DNA from: Clostridia bacterium
GTDB taxonomy: Bacteria; Bacillota; Clostridia; Oscillospirales; Butyricicoccaceae
Length of the DNA stretch: 36,928 nt
Assembly: GCA_021205365.1 (NCBI GenBank)
Contig: JAJPXP010000068.1
Span: 1 to 36,928 of the forward strand
Direction of reading: 5' to 3'
The notes beneath the pieces are model-generated. The model searched no databases. It had not been told where the DNA came from and saw only the letters and a program-made list of their open reading frames with translations. Shown here piece by piece: positions 14,932 through 22,364 of this stretch. The number at the start of each line of letters is the position of its first letter. Position 1 is the stretch's first letter. Both the position numbers and the translations under genes were made by a program.

Positions 14932-15705
14932 GTGAGAAATATCAGTTACGCAGTAAAATTTCAGACGGAACCGCAATACAAATCCATCGACTATGGACAG
15001 GGAACGATTTATTCCTCTGCCTGCGGCCCCGCGAGCCTTTGCAATGCACTGAACACACTTGGAATTGCAGATATCAGTATTCCAACTATGTGCAAGCTTG
15101 CAGTAGCCTGCGGTGCACGTGTGGATGGCGGTACTGTGATGTCCGTCTTATTGAAAGCAGCTGCACCGATATATCATTTTCAATACGCAACTTCCAGCAA
15201 AAATGCCGAACTGCTGGCACATGTAAAGGCTGGTGGTGCAGCGATCCTGCATGCTGGGACAGCTTATCAGCTATTTTCCACCAGCGGGCATTTTATAACC
15301 GCCGCCGCAGCCTCCGGCCAGACCATTACTGTATTGGACAGCTACTGGTATGACGGAAAATATACCGCATCTTCTATCCGCAGGAATTATATCAGCGTTG
15401 TAGAAAAAGGTGTGATCAAAACCAGTCTGACACAATGCGGCCAAGCAACCATTGACCGCAGCCCGAGCTATTACCTAATTTCTCGTGAAGTTATGACGGA
15501 AACACCAGCAATATCTCCAGATAATGAGGAGGATAGCATGAAGTATTACAAGACATTCGATGATATTCCAGCTTATTACAAAGAAGCAGTGAAAAAGCTG
15601 ATAGACAAAGGGGCCATTGCCGGCACAAGCGATGGATTGAACCTGAGCGAAGACATCTGCCGTGTTTTCACCATTCTAAACAATGCCGGATTGATTCCCG
15701 ATTGA
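14932..15705 (+). CDS. C39-type cysteine peptidase endolysin with C-terminal wall-binding-like domain
   Basis: The product is about 257 residues. Residues 5-185 resemble the C39-like peptidase fold (Peptidase_C39_2): catalytic Cys31 in SACGPASLC, His120 in TSGHFIT and Asp136 in VLDSYW. Residues 203-257 are a small helical domain (YYKTFDDIPAYYKEAVKKLI, NLSEDICRVF) of the kind ending clostridial phage amidases. Position after the holin marks it as the module's lytic enzyme. The start is uncertain: GTG at 14932 lies inside the ribosome site GAGGTGAG (14929-14936), which is best placed for a non-standard AUC at 14941. A long form from the ATG at 14848 would overlap the holin gene. Confidence 0.75.
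   Translation: MRNISYAVKFQTEPQYKSIDYGQGTIYSSACGPASLCNALNTLGIADISIPTMCKLAVACGARVDGGTVMSVLLKAAAPIYHFQYATSSKNAELLAHVKAGGAAILHAGTAYQLFSTSGHFITAAAASGQTITVLDSYWYDGKYTASSIRRNYISVVEKGVIKTSLTQCGQATIDRSPSYYLISREVMTETPAISPDNEEDSMKYYKTFDDIPAYYKEAVKKLIDKGAIAGTSDGLNLSEDICRVFTILNNAGLIPD
15527..15540 (+). promoter_or_regulatory. Internal ribosome site and start within the endolysin gene
   Basis: AGGAGG (15527-15532), five bases, then an in-frame ATG (15538-15540) exactly at the start of the C-terminal domain. It would yield a separate 55-residue domain. Clostridial phage endolysins CD27L and CTP1L are known to make their C-terminal domain from such an internal site. Confidence 0.65.
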
Positions 15706-15720
15706 TCCGTGCACTCTCCC

Positions 15721-15753
15721 AAGGCACAGCAGCCTGTATGCTGTGCCTTTTTT
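15721..15753 (+). terminator. Terminator of the lysis cassette
   Basis: An 11-base perfect stem AAGGCACAGCA/TGCTGTGCCTT followed by a T-run. Confidence 0.93.
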
Positions 15754-15776
15754 CCTGCATATTTCTATGGAAACCA

Positions 15777-15806
15777 TTGTTTCTTTCCATGCAATCATGC
15801 TATAAT
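15777..15806 (+). promoter_or_regulatory. Promoter of tagD
   Basis: TTGTTT (15777-15782), 18 bases, TATAAT (15801-15806) with an extended TG, 40 bases before the gene. Confidence 0.6.
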
Positions 15807-15846
15807 GAGAGCAAGCGAACAAGGCTGACGAAAGGATTTTGGATTT

Positions 15847-16245
15847 ATGAAACGCGTTATTACCTATGGAACCTTTGATTTGCTCCATTATGGACATATT
15901 AACCTTCTGCGCCGTGCAAAAGCGCTGGGTGATTATCTGATTGTCGCAATCTCTACAGATGAATTTAACTGGAACGAAAAGCAGAAAAAATGTTATTTCT
16001 CCTATGAGGAACGCAAAAAGCTGGTAGAGGCGATCCGCTATGTTGACCTTGTCATCCCGGAGGAAAACTGGGAGCAGAAGAAAACCGATGTGCATGAATA
16101 CCATGTAGATACCTTTGTCATCGGCGACGACTGGAAAGGCAAATTTGATTTTCTTGAGGACGAAGGCTGCGAGGTGGTTTATCTGCCGAGAACGCCGGAG
16201 ATTTCCACCACAAAAATTAAGAACGAGCTGAATGTGAAAAAGTAA
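15847..16245 (+). CDS. tagD: Glycerol-3-phosphate cytidylyltransferase
   Basis: TagD makes CDP-glycerol from CTP and glycerol 3-phosphate for teichoic-acid-like polymers. The 132-residue product has the usual length. It carries the nucleotide-binding [10 protein letters not shown] motif at residues 8-17 and the CTP-site [11 protein letters not shown] near the C-terminus. An AAAGGA site precedes the ATG by about 12 bases. It is a single gene with its own promoter and terminator. Cytidylyltransferases for other alcohols (erythritol, ribitol or glycerol head groups) share the fold, but the TagD pattern is close. Confidence 0.93.
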   Translation: MKRVITYGTFDLLHYGHINLLRRAKALGDYLIVAISTDEFNWNEKQKKCYFSYEERKKLVEAIRYVDLVIPEENWEQKKTDVHEYHVDTFVIGDDWKGKFDFLEDEGCEVVYLPRTPEISTTKIKNELNVKK

Positions 16246-16248
16246 AAG

Positions 16249-16275
16249 AAAAAGCAGCCGTGCGGCTGCTTTTTT
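16249..16275. terminator. Bidirectional terminator between tagD and the unknown membrane gene
   Basis: AAGCAGCCG/CGGCTGCTT stem (16252-16271) with a 2-base centre, flanked by A-run and T-run so that it serves both convergent genes. Confidence 0.9.
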
Positions 16276-16280
16276 CGTGC

Positions 16281-17150
16281 TCAAAAAATACCAGGTATAA
16301 GATGTGCAAGCGATAGACCAATGCCAAATGATACCACATTTGCTGTCAACGCATATAAAATCGGATGGACTGGCCTTATATGCATGCTGTGTTTTGGCAA
16401 CAGCCGTGTATACAGCACAGCCTCTATACCAATTATAATCGCCTCTAAAATGATATAATAAAACGTAAATGTCCTCGAGCCAGAGACATAATTTACTGTA
16501 TTCAGAAGCAAATTCAAAACAATCTGCGTTATCAAATTTGTCACGATGACAATCTGCAGCTGTTTTTTAGCCCGAAAATGAAATAGCAGTGCAAGAAGAA
16601 TCTCAACCACAATCGTAATGATAATACGTGCCAGCAGTGAAATTGCTTCCCATGTCAAATCGTAGCTTTTCTTTACGACAAGCGTTCCTCCATCAACAGC
16701 ACTGATTTCTGCAGTAAAATAGCTGTCAAAGGCGTATCGCTCATATATGCTGCTAACCGCAAATATATCGGATTCTGGAAAATAAATCAGGATTTTAAAC
16801 GGAGACGGCGGATAATATCCCCATATATAGGTGTCATTTCCCTCGCACTTTTCAAACCACTGGAGGAAAAAATAACCATCGCTATCGGAATACTCTACAA
16901 ATTTCTTCCAGATTTCATAATCCTCTTCACCCATATGCAAGTAGGCATCCGCCTCATTGCCGTTGTATGCTGTTGCCGGGCCAGTAGAATAGGCTTCGGA
17001 AAGCAATGTGACATAATAGGTTTCGTTTTCCAAACCGGTGAAAGAAACCTGTACGGACGGTTTTGGCCCCATATCCGCACGCGCTAAAATCGGAAAAAAC
17101 ACAACCATCAGTACGATGCCTACAAAGACATTTCTACACTTCTTTTTCAT
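16281..17150 (-). CDS. Membrane protein of unknown function with secreted N-terminal domain
   Basis: I do not recognise this 289-residue protein with certainty. It has a signal peptide (residues 1-25, cleavage after ARA), then an outer domain of about 145 residues opening ADMGPKPSV and rich in Tyr, Phe and acidic residues. Four or five membrane segments from about residue 168 to the end follow. Similar short proteins with a GPKPS motif occur in Firmicutes. AAGGGG precedes the ATG. It faces tagD and follows an apgM-type gene on the same strand, with no clear operon link. Confidence 0.75.
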   Translation of the reverse strand: MKKKCRNVFVGIVLMVVFFPILARADMGPKPSVQVSFTGLENETYYVTLLSEAYSTGPATAYNGNEADAYLHMGEEDYEIWKKFVEYSDSDGYFFLQWFEKCEGNDTYIWGYYPPSPFKILIYFPESDIFAVSSIYERYAFDSYFTAEISAVDGGTLVVKKSYDLTWEAISLLARIIITIVVEILLALLFHFRAKKQLQIVIVTNLITQIVLNLLLNTVNYVSGSRTFTFYYIILEAIIIGIEAVLYTRLLPKHSMHIRPVHPILYALTANVVSFGIGLSLAHLIPGIF

Positions 17151-17286
17151 CGGAAAATCCCCTTTGTTTGTACATGTTCCATTCTGTTCATCAACAAAAG
17201 CTGAATGCAGCCTAACACAGCGATAGCGCCCCCAGCTAACGCAATGTGCATCTTACAAACTATCACGCGCAGTTGTCTGTATGGTT

Positions 17287-18489
17287 TTACGCTTCCAGCA
17301 GTCTGTCCATCAACTCATAGCCGTGTTCAATCAGCTTGCCCGTGCTCTTTGCCATTGCTTCATTGTACAGCATGCCGGCATGATTTTGTGGTTTGGTGCT
17401 GTCATACAGCATATATGGGATGGAATCGCTGGTATGGGTACGGCAGCGGATTGGTGTCGGATGATCCGGCATCACCAGCAGACGGAAGTCCTCCCCTGCC
17501 TTGTTCATCTCATCCACCACAATACGGATGACACGGCTGTCGAGATATTCAATGGATTGTACCTTATGCTTTACATTGCCCTGATGCCCCATTTCATCCG
17601 GTGCTTCTACATGGATATAGGCAAAATCCTTGCCGTCCAGCAAGGCATTGACCGCCGCCATGGCCTTGCCTTCATAATTGGTATGCAGAGAACCAGTCGC
17701 ACCTTCTACTTCAATGACATCCATGCCCGCGCCGACAGCAATGCCCTTGAGCAGATCAACAGCAGAAATCATAACACCGGATTTACCAGTCTTTTCCTCA
17801 AATGAGGACAACGCCGGCCGGGTGCCAGCTCCCCAGAACCACAGGCAGTTGGCTTTATGCAATCCCTTTGCCGCACGTTCCACATTAATCGGATGATTGT
17901 TCAGGATATCATAGCTACGGATCATCATATCGCGAAGAACCGGGTCGGATGGCATATACGATGCAATAACTTCACCCAGATGGTCATGTGGCTGAGCAAG
18001 CTCAATCACTTCTCCCTTATCCCAGATCAGCAGATGACGATAGCTGGTACCAACATAAAAATGATAGGTATCATTTTCAAATTCTTTTTTCACGGCTTCC
18101 ATCAGAACGGCTGCATCCTCTGTAGAAATTTCACCGGAACTGTGGTCAATAATGGTACGCTGTTCAAACGGAACATCCTCTTCTGTCAGGGTAACAATAT
18201 TGGTACGCAGCGCAATATCCGTCGGCTTCATATCTACGCCAATGCTCAGTGCTTCCAGTGGAGAGCGCCCAGAATAATATTTTCTCGGATTGTAGCCCAT
18301 AACAGCCAAATTTGCAGTATCACTTCCCGGCTTCATCCCTTCTGGAATGGTATGCACAAGGGCAATTTCAGATTTCGATGCCAGTTCATCCATCATTGGC
18401 GTTTTTGCATACGCAAGCGGGGTTTTACCGCCGAGCATATCAATTGGCTCATCTGCCATACCATCTCCCAGGATAACAATATATTTCAT
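17287..18489 (-). CDS. apgM: Cofactor-independent phosphoglycerate mutase, archaeal (apgM) type
   Basis: A 400-residue alkaline-phosphatase-fold enzyme. The metal site begins VILGDGMAD (residues 4-12), the phospho-accepting serine lies in KPGSDTANLAVMGY, and further metal residues are in HVEAPDEMGHQG and MPDHPTP. The family is aPGAM. Bacterial members are also annotated as proposed homoserine kinases from genome context; neighbours here do not settle it. The ATG at 18489 has AAGGAGAT eight bases ahead, so 11 residues of the longer frame are excluded. Confidence 0.88.
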   Translation of the reverse strand: MKYIVILGDGMADEPIDMLGGKTPLAYAKTPMMDELASKSEIALVHTIPEGMKPGSDTANLAVMGYNPRKYYSGRSPLEALSIGVDMKPTDIALRTNIVTLTEEDVPFEQRTIIDHSSGEISTEDAAVLMEAVKKEFENDTYHFYVGTSYRHLLIWDKGEVIELAQPHDHLGEVIASYMPSDPVLRDMMIRSYDILNNHPINVERAAKGLHKANCLWFWGAGTRPALSSFEEKTGKSGVMISAVDLLKGIAVGAGMDVIEVEGATGSLHTNYEGKAMAAVNALLDGKDFAYIHVEAPDEMGHQGNVKHKVQSIEYLDSRVIRIVVDEMNKAGEDFRLLVMPDHPTPIRCRTHTSDSIPYMLYDSTKPQNHAGMLYNEAMAKSTGKLIEHGYELMDRLLEA

Positions 18490-18566
18490 AAGTATCTCCT
18501 TCGGTTCAAAATATTGATTCAATTATCATGCATTGCATGCCGTTAACTTTTCATTTGTTCTACACT

Positions 18567-18595
18567 ATTATGCAGCAAATAATGCCCTTTGTCCA
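18567..18595 (-). promoter_or_regulatory. Promoter of the apgM-type gene
   Basis: On the minus strand, TGGACA (18595-18590), a 17-base spacer and CATAAT (18572-18567). Confidence 0.6.
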
Positions 18596-18714
18596 GAAAA
18601 AATGCATATTCTTTGAACTTTTTTGGATTTGTTCATCTCTGAAAGAGGAAAAGCTTTTGTGTCCTTGAACGGTGGACAAATGGACGCAAAGACACAGGCC
18701 TCCCCCAAATGGGC

Positions 18715-18751
18715 AAAAGAAAATACCGGAACGGATAAACCGTTCCGGTAT
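18715..18751 (-). terminator. Terminator of the XRE regulator gene
   Basis: A perfect 12-base stem ATACCGGAACGG/CCGTTCCGGTAT (18723-18751) with a 5-base loop, followed on the minus strand by TTTTCTTTT. Confidence 0.92.
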
Positions 18752-18777
18752 CATAATACAATCTGTCTGATTCCAGT

Positions 18778-18981
18778 TTACTTGGAATCACCCGGAGTCT
18801 CGTAAAAACGAACCCAGTCAAAATCCAGAGCTTCCGCAATACGCATTGCTGTACCAACTGGAAGACGATAGTCACCCAGTTCAATACGAGTATAATAACT
18901 GCGGGCGATATGAGCTTTCTGAGCAGTTACTTCCTGCGTCATGCCCTTACTTTTTCTCAGTTCAACTAACCAGTCACGCAT
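18778..18981 (-). CDS. Small XRE-family helix-turn-helix regulator
   Basis: The product is 67 residues, essentially a single HTH_3 domain: LVELRKSKGMTQEVTAQKA is helices 1-2 and ARSYYTRIELGDYRLP the recognition region. A GAGGTGAA site lies ahead of the ATG. An extended -10 (TGTTATAAT, minus strand, 19059-19052) sits about 70 bases upstream with no clear -35. Single-domain XRE proteins often regulate themselves or a nearby gene; no antitoxin-toxin partner or phage gene adjoins it, so the target is unknown. Confidence 0.85.
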   Translation of the reverse strand: MRDWLVELRKSKGMTQEVTAQKAHIARSYYTRIELGDYRLPVGTAMRIAEALDFDWVRFYETPGDSK

Positions 18982-19199
18982 AGCATTTCACCTCAAAAGA
19001 AATATACAAAACTCTGTTTCGGATCAGAGTGTCCTTGTTTTTTACGGTGTCATTATAACATCATTTTTTTAACTTGTATATGTATTTTCTGACAGATTTT
19101 CAGCTAAATTTGCGCGGTCTTGCTGTTACGATGTTACAAATAAGAAAAAGATAACGGAATCTGTTTTTTCCCCGGGGTGATTTTTGTGCATAATTTTTA

Positions 19200-19742
19200 T
19201 TATTTGACCAGCTTGGATATTGTCTTGAATACCGGGCCTGAGCCAACCTTCTGCAACTCAAAAAGGATTGCCTCCGCAGTTGTCAGCAGCACGCCCTCCT
19301 GCTGTGCACGGATCAGGCCAATCTGCATATCATGTGCGGCACGCGATCCAACGCAGTCCTCCACAATTGCAACCGTCTTGCCATCTGCAATCAGGTCCAT
19401 AGCGGTCTGCAATACACAGATATGCAGCTCTGCGCCACAAATCAGGACCGTATTGCATCCACTTGCTTCTACAGCAGAGCGGATACCTTCATCATCCATA
19501 CAGCTGAAAGTAGTTTTTGGCAGGTATGGCACATCCCCCAAGGCTTCCTTTATTTCCGGCACAGTGCTGCCCAAACCCTTCGGATACTGCTCCGATGCAA
19601 TAGCTGGAATACCCAGTGTTTTCAGCCCCTTGAGCAGCATGCAGGTACGCGGAATAAATGCATCTTTGTTATGCATTGCCGGCATCAGCTTCTCCTGATA
19701 ATCAATGACCATAACCATAGTATCTTCTTTGTTCAGTTTCAT
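19200..19742 (-). CDS. Isochorismatase-family cysteine hydrolase
   Basis: A 180-residue protein of the YcaC-like branch. The triad can be seen: Asp in MVIDYQEKLMP, Lys in LPKTTFSC and the nucleophile Cys in AELHICVLQTA, followed by a short cis-peptide-like VVEDCVGSR region later. Such enzymes hydrolyse small amides or enol ethers; the substrate is open. The start at 19742 follows AAAGGAG; seven residues of the longer frame are excluded. It diverges from a marR gene and has its own promoter, a layout typical of MarR-controlled detoxification genes. Confidence 0.88.
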   Translation of the reverse strand: MKLNKEDTMVMVIDYQEKLMPAMHNKDAFIPRTCMLLKGLKTLGIPAIASEQYPKGLGSTVPEIKEALGDVPYLPKTTFSCMDDEGIRSAVEASGCNTVLICGAELHICVLQTAMDLIADGKTVAIVEDCVGSRAAHDMQIGLIRAQQEGVLLTTAEAILFELQKVGSGPVFKTISKLVK

Positions 19743-19793
19743 ATTGCTCTCCTTTGCTATCAATAATGATGCCTATTCTTCTTTGTCAATCCT

Positions 19794-19822
19794 ATTATAT
19801 CGTACCACAGAAAAAAGGACAA
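19794..19822 (-). promoter_or_regulatory. Promoter of the isochorismatase-family gene
   Basis: On the minus strand, TTGTCC (19822-19817), a 17-base spacer and TATAAT (19799-19794). Confidence 0.75.
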
Positions 19823-19871
19823 GGACTGTTTGAAGCAATCTGATTTTCTATACAAATCTCTGCTTGAAAAT

Positions 19872-19900
19872 TTGACAAATCGTGTCGTTTTCACTATACT
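19872..19900 (+). promoter_or_regulatory. Consensus promoter of marR
   Basis: TTGACA (19872-19877), a 17-base spacer and TATACT (19895-19900). Confidence 0.85.
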
Positions 19901-19948
19901 AAAAGTAACATTACTATCCAACGGAAATGATATAAGGAGGGAAGATGT

Positions 19949-20398
19949 ATGGCCTCTGCCGCGAATCCCGTACTGCAGGAATCCATCATCAAGCTGCATG
20001 CTGCTGATCATCTGGCGTTTCTGCGTGCGAACCATTTATTGAAGCAATATGGTATCACGATCCAGCAGGCATTGATTCTGCACTATCTCTCCGTACACAG
20101 TATGGAACATATCAATCAGAAAAACCTGGAATTGTATCTGGGCATCAGCAATCCCTCTGTCACCAGCCTAATGAAAAATCTGGTTGGGAAACATTTGATT
20201 CGCCGTTTGCCGGACCGTACAGACGCACGCAGCTACCTGCTCTGCCTGACAGAACAGGGTATCCAGCTGCAGGAATGTATTGCACAGTCCTTTCTTCAGC
20301 TGGCGCAGGAGCTTCATACCGGCCTGACGGTTGAGGAAATCCATCAGCTGGCTTATCTGCTTGATAAAATTACGGCAAATTTATCCACTGTAAAATAA
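19949..20398 (+). CDS. MarR-family transcription regulator
   Basis: A 149-residue winged-helix repressor-type protein. The DNA-binding core spans about residues 32-100: NQKNLELYLGISNPSVTSLM is the recognition helix region and IRRLPDRTDARSYLLCLTEQG the wing. Flanking helices form the dimer interface. AGGAGG (19935-19940) is nine bases before the ATG at 19949. It is divergent from the isochorismatase-family gene with promoters about 50 bases apart, so it probably controls both. The ligand is unknown. Confidence 0.92.
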   Translation: MASAANPVLQESIIKLHAADHLAFLRANHLLKQYGITIQQALILHYLSVHSMEHINQKNLELYLGISNPSVTSLMKNLVGKHLIRRLPDRTDARSYLLCLTEQGIQLQECIAQSFLQLAQELHTGLTVEEIHQLAYLLDKITANLSTVK

Positions 20399-20411
20399 CG
20401 AAATCAAACTG

Positions 20412-20444
20412 TATTCCCCTGCCAAACGGCAGGGGATATTTTTT
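20412..20444 (+). terminator. Terminator of marR
   Basis: CCCCTGCC/GGCAGGGG stem (20416-20435) with an AAAC loop, followed by ATATTTTTT on the + strand. Confidence 0.9.
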
Positions 20445-20712
20445 ACTCTGCAGAGCCTTGTGCCGCAGGTGTATCACAGATTTGCCGCCCAGTATGATCC
20501 ATTGTATAGTTATCCTTGTAAATCAATTCGGAAACCGGCAGGAAAGAAAAGCCTTCTGCTTTCAAGCCTTCGATAACTCCCGGCAAGGCTTCCGGTGTAT
20601 TGGTTGCAGCATTGTGGAACAGAATGATACTGCCATTCTGTGCATTGTTAACGACACGGCTAACAATATCACTTGCCGGAGGGTCTTTCCAGTCCAGGCT
20701 ATCAGCATTCAT
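20443..20712 (-). pseudogene. 3' fragment of a polysaccharide deacetylase gene (PdaB-like)
   Basis: About 89 codons match the C-terminal end of a NodB-type deacetylase: DSLDWKDP, GSIILFHN and EALPGVIEGLKAEGFSFLPVSELI are its last conserved blocks. The NodB metal-site half (TFDDG, HxxxH) is missing. The reading frame is open a little further right but loses similarity around 20713, next to the end of a serine recombinase gene. It therefore looks like the downstream half of a gene split by the recombinase element. The front half was not seen to the right in this window. Deacetylases of this kind often act on peptidoglycan during sporulation; that role here is inference. Confidence 0.75.
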
Positions 20713-20735
20713 GCGGCTTTGCGTAACAGCTATAC
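20713..20735. mobile_element. Probable attachment-site junction of a serine-recombinase element
   Basis: Deacetylase similarity ends at about 20712 and the recombinase stop codon is at 20730-20732. The crossover must lie in or next to this 20-base interval if the gene was split by insertion. The core dinucleotide and the other end of the element cannot be fixed without the partner site. Confidence 0.45.
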
Positions 20736-22235
20736 AAAACGATGCTTCCAGTAAACCGTAATTTCCTTCCGGCTGATTGCGATATGATCGATCAGCAGCC
20801 CGGCCAGCTCCCCTTTTTGCCTTGTGTCCAATTTCTTCCAGATTTTTTGAAATCCCGTCAGCTGCTTTTCCTTCCTGCCTGATTCCTGTGATGCTTTTGC
20901 CAGTTCAGATTCCAGTGTAGTTTTCTGCGCATCCAGCGCAGCAAGCCGTTCATGAAAATATGTTTCTGTGATTGCATCCGAATGCAGCAGCAAATCCAGC
21001 AATCTGTCAATCTGATTCCTGCATTCCTGCAGTTGTGCCTCCAGCCTATTTGCTTCCGGGCCGGCTTTGGGACATTGCTCGGTCTGAATGGAACTGTATT
21101 TCTTTATCATTCCAAAAATTCTCTGTTCCACTGCGGTTTCCACTGCAGTAACACTGCCCAAATTGGTTTTTATATCACAATTTTGCGTTTCCTTTCCAGA
21201 ACAGTAGAAATAATGATAGGCTCCACGATTGGAAGATTTCGCAATAGCGGCATAACCGCAACGCGCACATTTTACGAAGCCTGTCAGCCAAGTCAGCTTC
21301 CCCCAGGAATGATTGTCCATCTGCAAATTTTTATCCAGACGCGTTTGGCATTTCAGGAACAATTCTGGCTCCACTAAGCCTTCACTCGGTGCAGGAGACA
21401 GTACATGCTCTGCAAAAGTGGAATATTTTCGCTCATGCCCCTGCCGCTTGCCATATAAATAGCAGCCATTTTGTCCGGCAAATTCCGCTGGTTTCCCTGT
21501 AATCTTGCATCCTTTGTTCTTATAATACCGATACACATTGATATCAGCACAAACATAAATCGGATTGCGCAGTGTCAAACCAATTTTACTCCCAGACCAC
21601 TTTTTCCCATTCCGTGTCAATTGTCCCCGTTCATTGCATGCTCTTGCCAGCTCCCCCAGGGTCATCCTTGCATTTCCATACCACCTATACAATTGCCGGA
21701 TTACTGCCGCTTCCTGTTCCTCTATTTCCAGATATTTCAGCCGGATGCCATCCCTTTGGATCTCCGCTTTCCGGAAACCATATGGCGGCGGTCCGCCAAG
21801 ATACATCCCTTTTTCCCCTCTGGCATAATAATTATCCTGAATACGGATTTGAATTGTCTCCCGTTCCAGCTGGGCAAACACCATGGTAATACTCAGCATT
21901 GCACGGCCTACAGGTGTCCCGGTATCAAATTTTTCCTGTGTGGAAACAAAGGACGTATGGTACCGGTCAAGAAAATCAATCAGATTTGCAAAATCCAACA
22001 GGGAACGGCTCATGCGATCCAGACGGTATACAATTACCCGTTCAATCCGGCCCGCCTGAATGTCCTGCAGCATTTCCTGAAAGGCAGGACGTTTTGTATT
22101 GCTGCCGCTGTAGCCTTTGTCCCGGTAAATCTGAACCGTATTTCCCACGGTTTCCCTTCTGCAAAGTTCAATCTGTGTTTCAATGGATATGCTGTCCTTT
22201 CTGTCCACAGACTGCCGGGCATAGATGGCATCCAT
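20730..22235 (-). CDS. Large serine recombinase (site-specific integrase/excisionase)
   Basis: The 501-residue protein has the full domain order. The resolvase catalytic domain (about 1-140) carries the nucleophile Ser9 in YARQSVD and the arginine motif VYRLDRMSRS. The recombinase domain (about 165-270) holds PPPYGFRK. A zinc ribbon (about 330-370) has CARCGY and YCSGKETQNC, and a coiled-coil-rich tail follows (about 395-475). It belongs to the family of phage integrases and of SpoIVCA, which excises the sigK intervening element during sporulation. TGGAGG precedes the ATG, 12 bases after a small upstream ORF. It lies against a truncated deacetylase gene, the usual place for such a gene relative to its attachment site. 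Confidence 0.93.
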   Translation of the reverse strand: MDAIYARQSVDRKDSISIETQIELCRRETVGNTVQIYRDKGYSGSNTKRPAFQEMLQDIQAGRIERVIVYRLDRMSRSLLDFANLIDFLDRYHTSFVSTQEKFDTGTPVGRAMLSITMVFAQLERETIQIRIQDNYYARGEKGMYLGGPPPYGFRKAEIQRDGIRLKYLEIEEQEAAVIRQLYRWYGNARMTLGELARACNERGQLTRNGKKWSGSKIGLTLRNPIYVCADINVYRYYKNKGCKITGKPAEFAGQNGCYLYGKRQGHERKYSTFAEHVLSPAPSEGLVEPELFLKCQTRLDKNLQMDNHSWGKLTWLTGFVKCARCGYAAIAKSSNRGAYHYFYCSGKETQNCDIKTNLGSVTAVETAVEQRIFGMIKKYSSIQTEQCPKAGPEANRLEAQLQECRNQIDRLLDLLLHSDAITETYFHERLAALDAQKTTLESELAKASQESGRKEKQLTGFQKIWKKLDTRQKGELAGLLIDHIAISRKEITVYWKHRFV

Positions 22236-22247
22236 GCAGTACCTCCA

Positions 22248-22364
22248 TTATGCAGAAAAGCAACGCAGCAGCTCTGCCACCGCATTGGCCCATTGCTGTT
22301 GTTTTCTATGGTCAAATGGTTCCTCCGGATAGATATCCGTAACCTTTGGCTGATCATTCTGCAC
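22248..22364 (-). CDS. Small protein upstream of the recombinase (38 aa)
   Basis: The ORF begins with GTG behind GGAGGAG five bases away and stops 12 bases before the recombinase start, so the two are co-translated. The product is hydrophilic (starts MQNDQPKVTD, later QQQWANAVAELL with one amphipathic helix). I do not recognise it. Small genes coupled to serine integrases can be directionality factors; that is only a possibility here. Confidence 0.55.
   Translation of the reverse strand: MQNDQPKVTDIYPEEPFDHRKQQQWANAVAELLRCFSA

Noticed and set aside
18541-18777. Gene between the apgM-type gene and the XRE regulator
   Set aside because: Only the apgM promoter and the XRE terminator are found; the frames there have no ribosome site.
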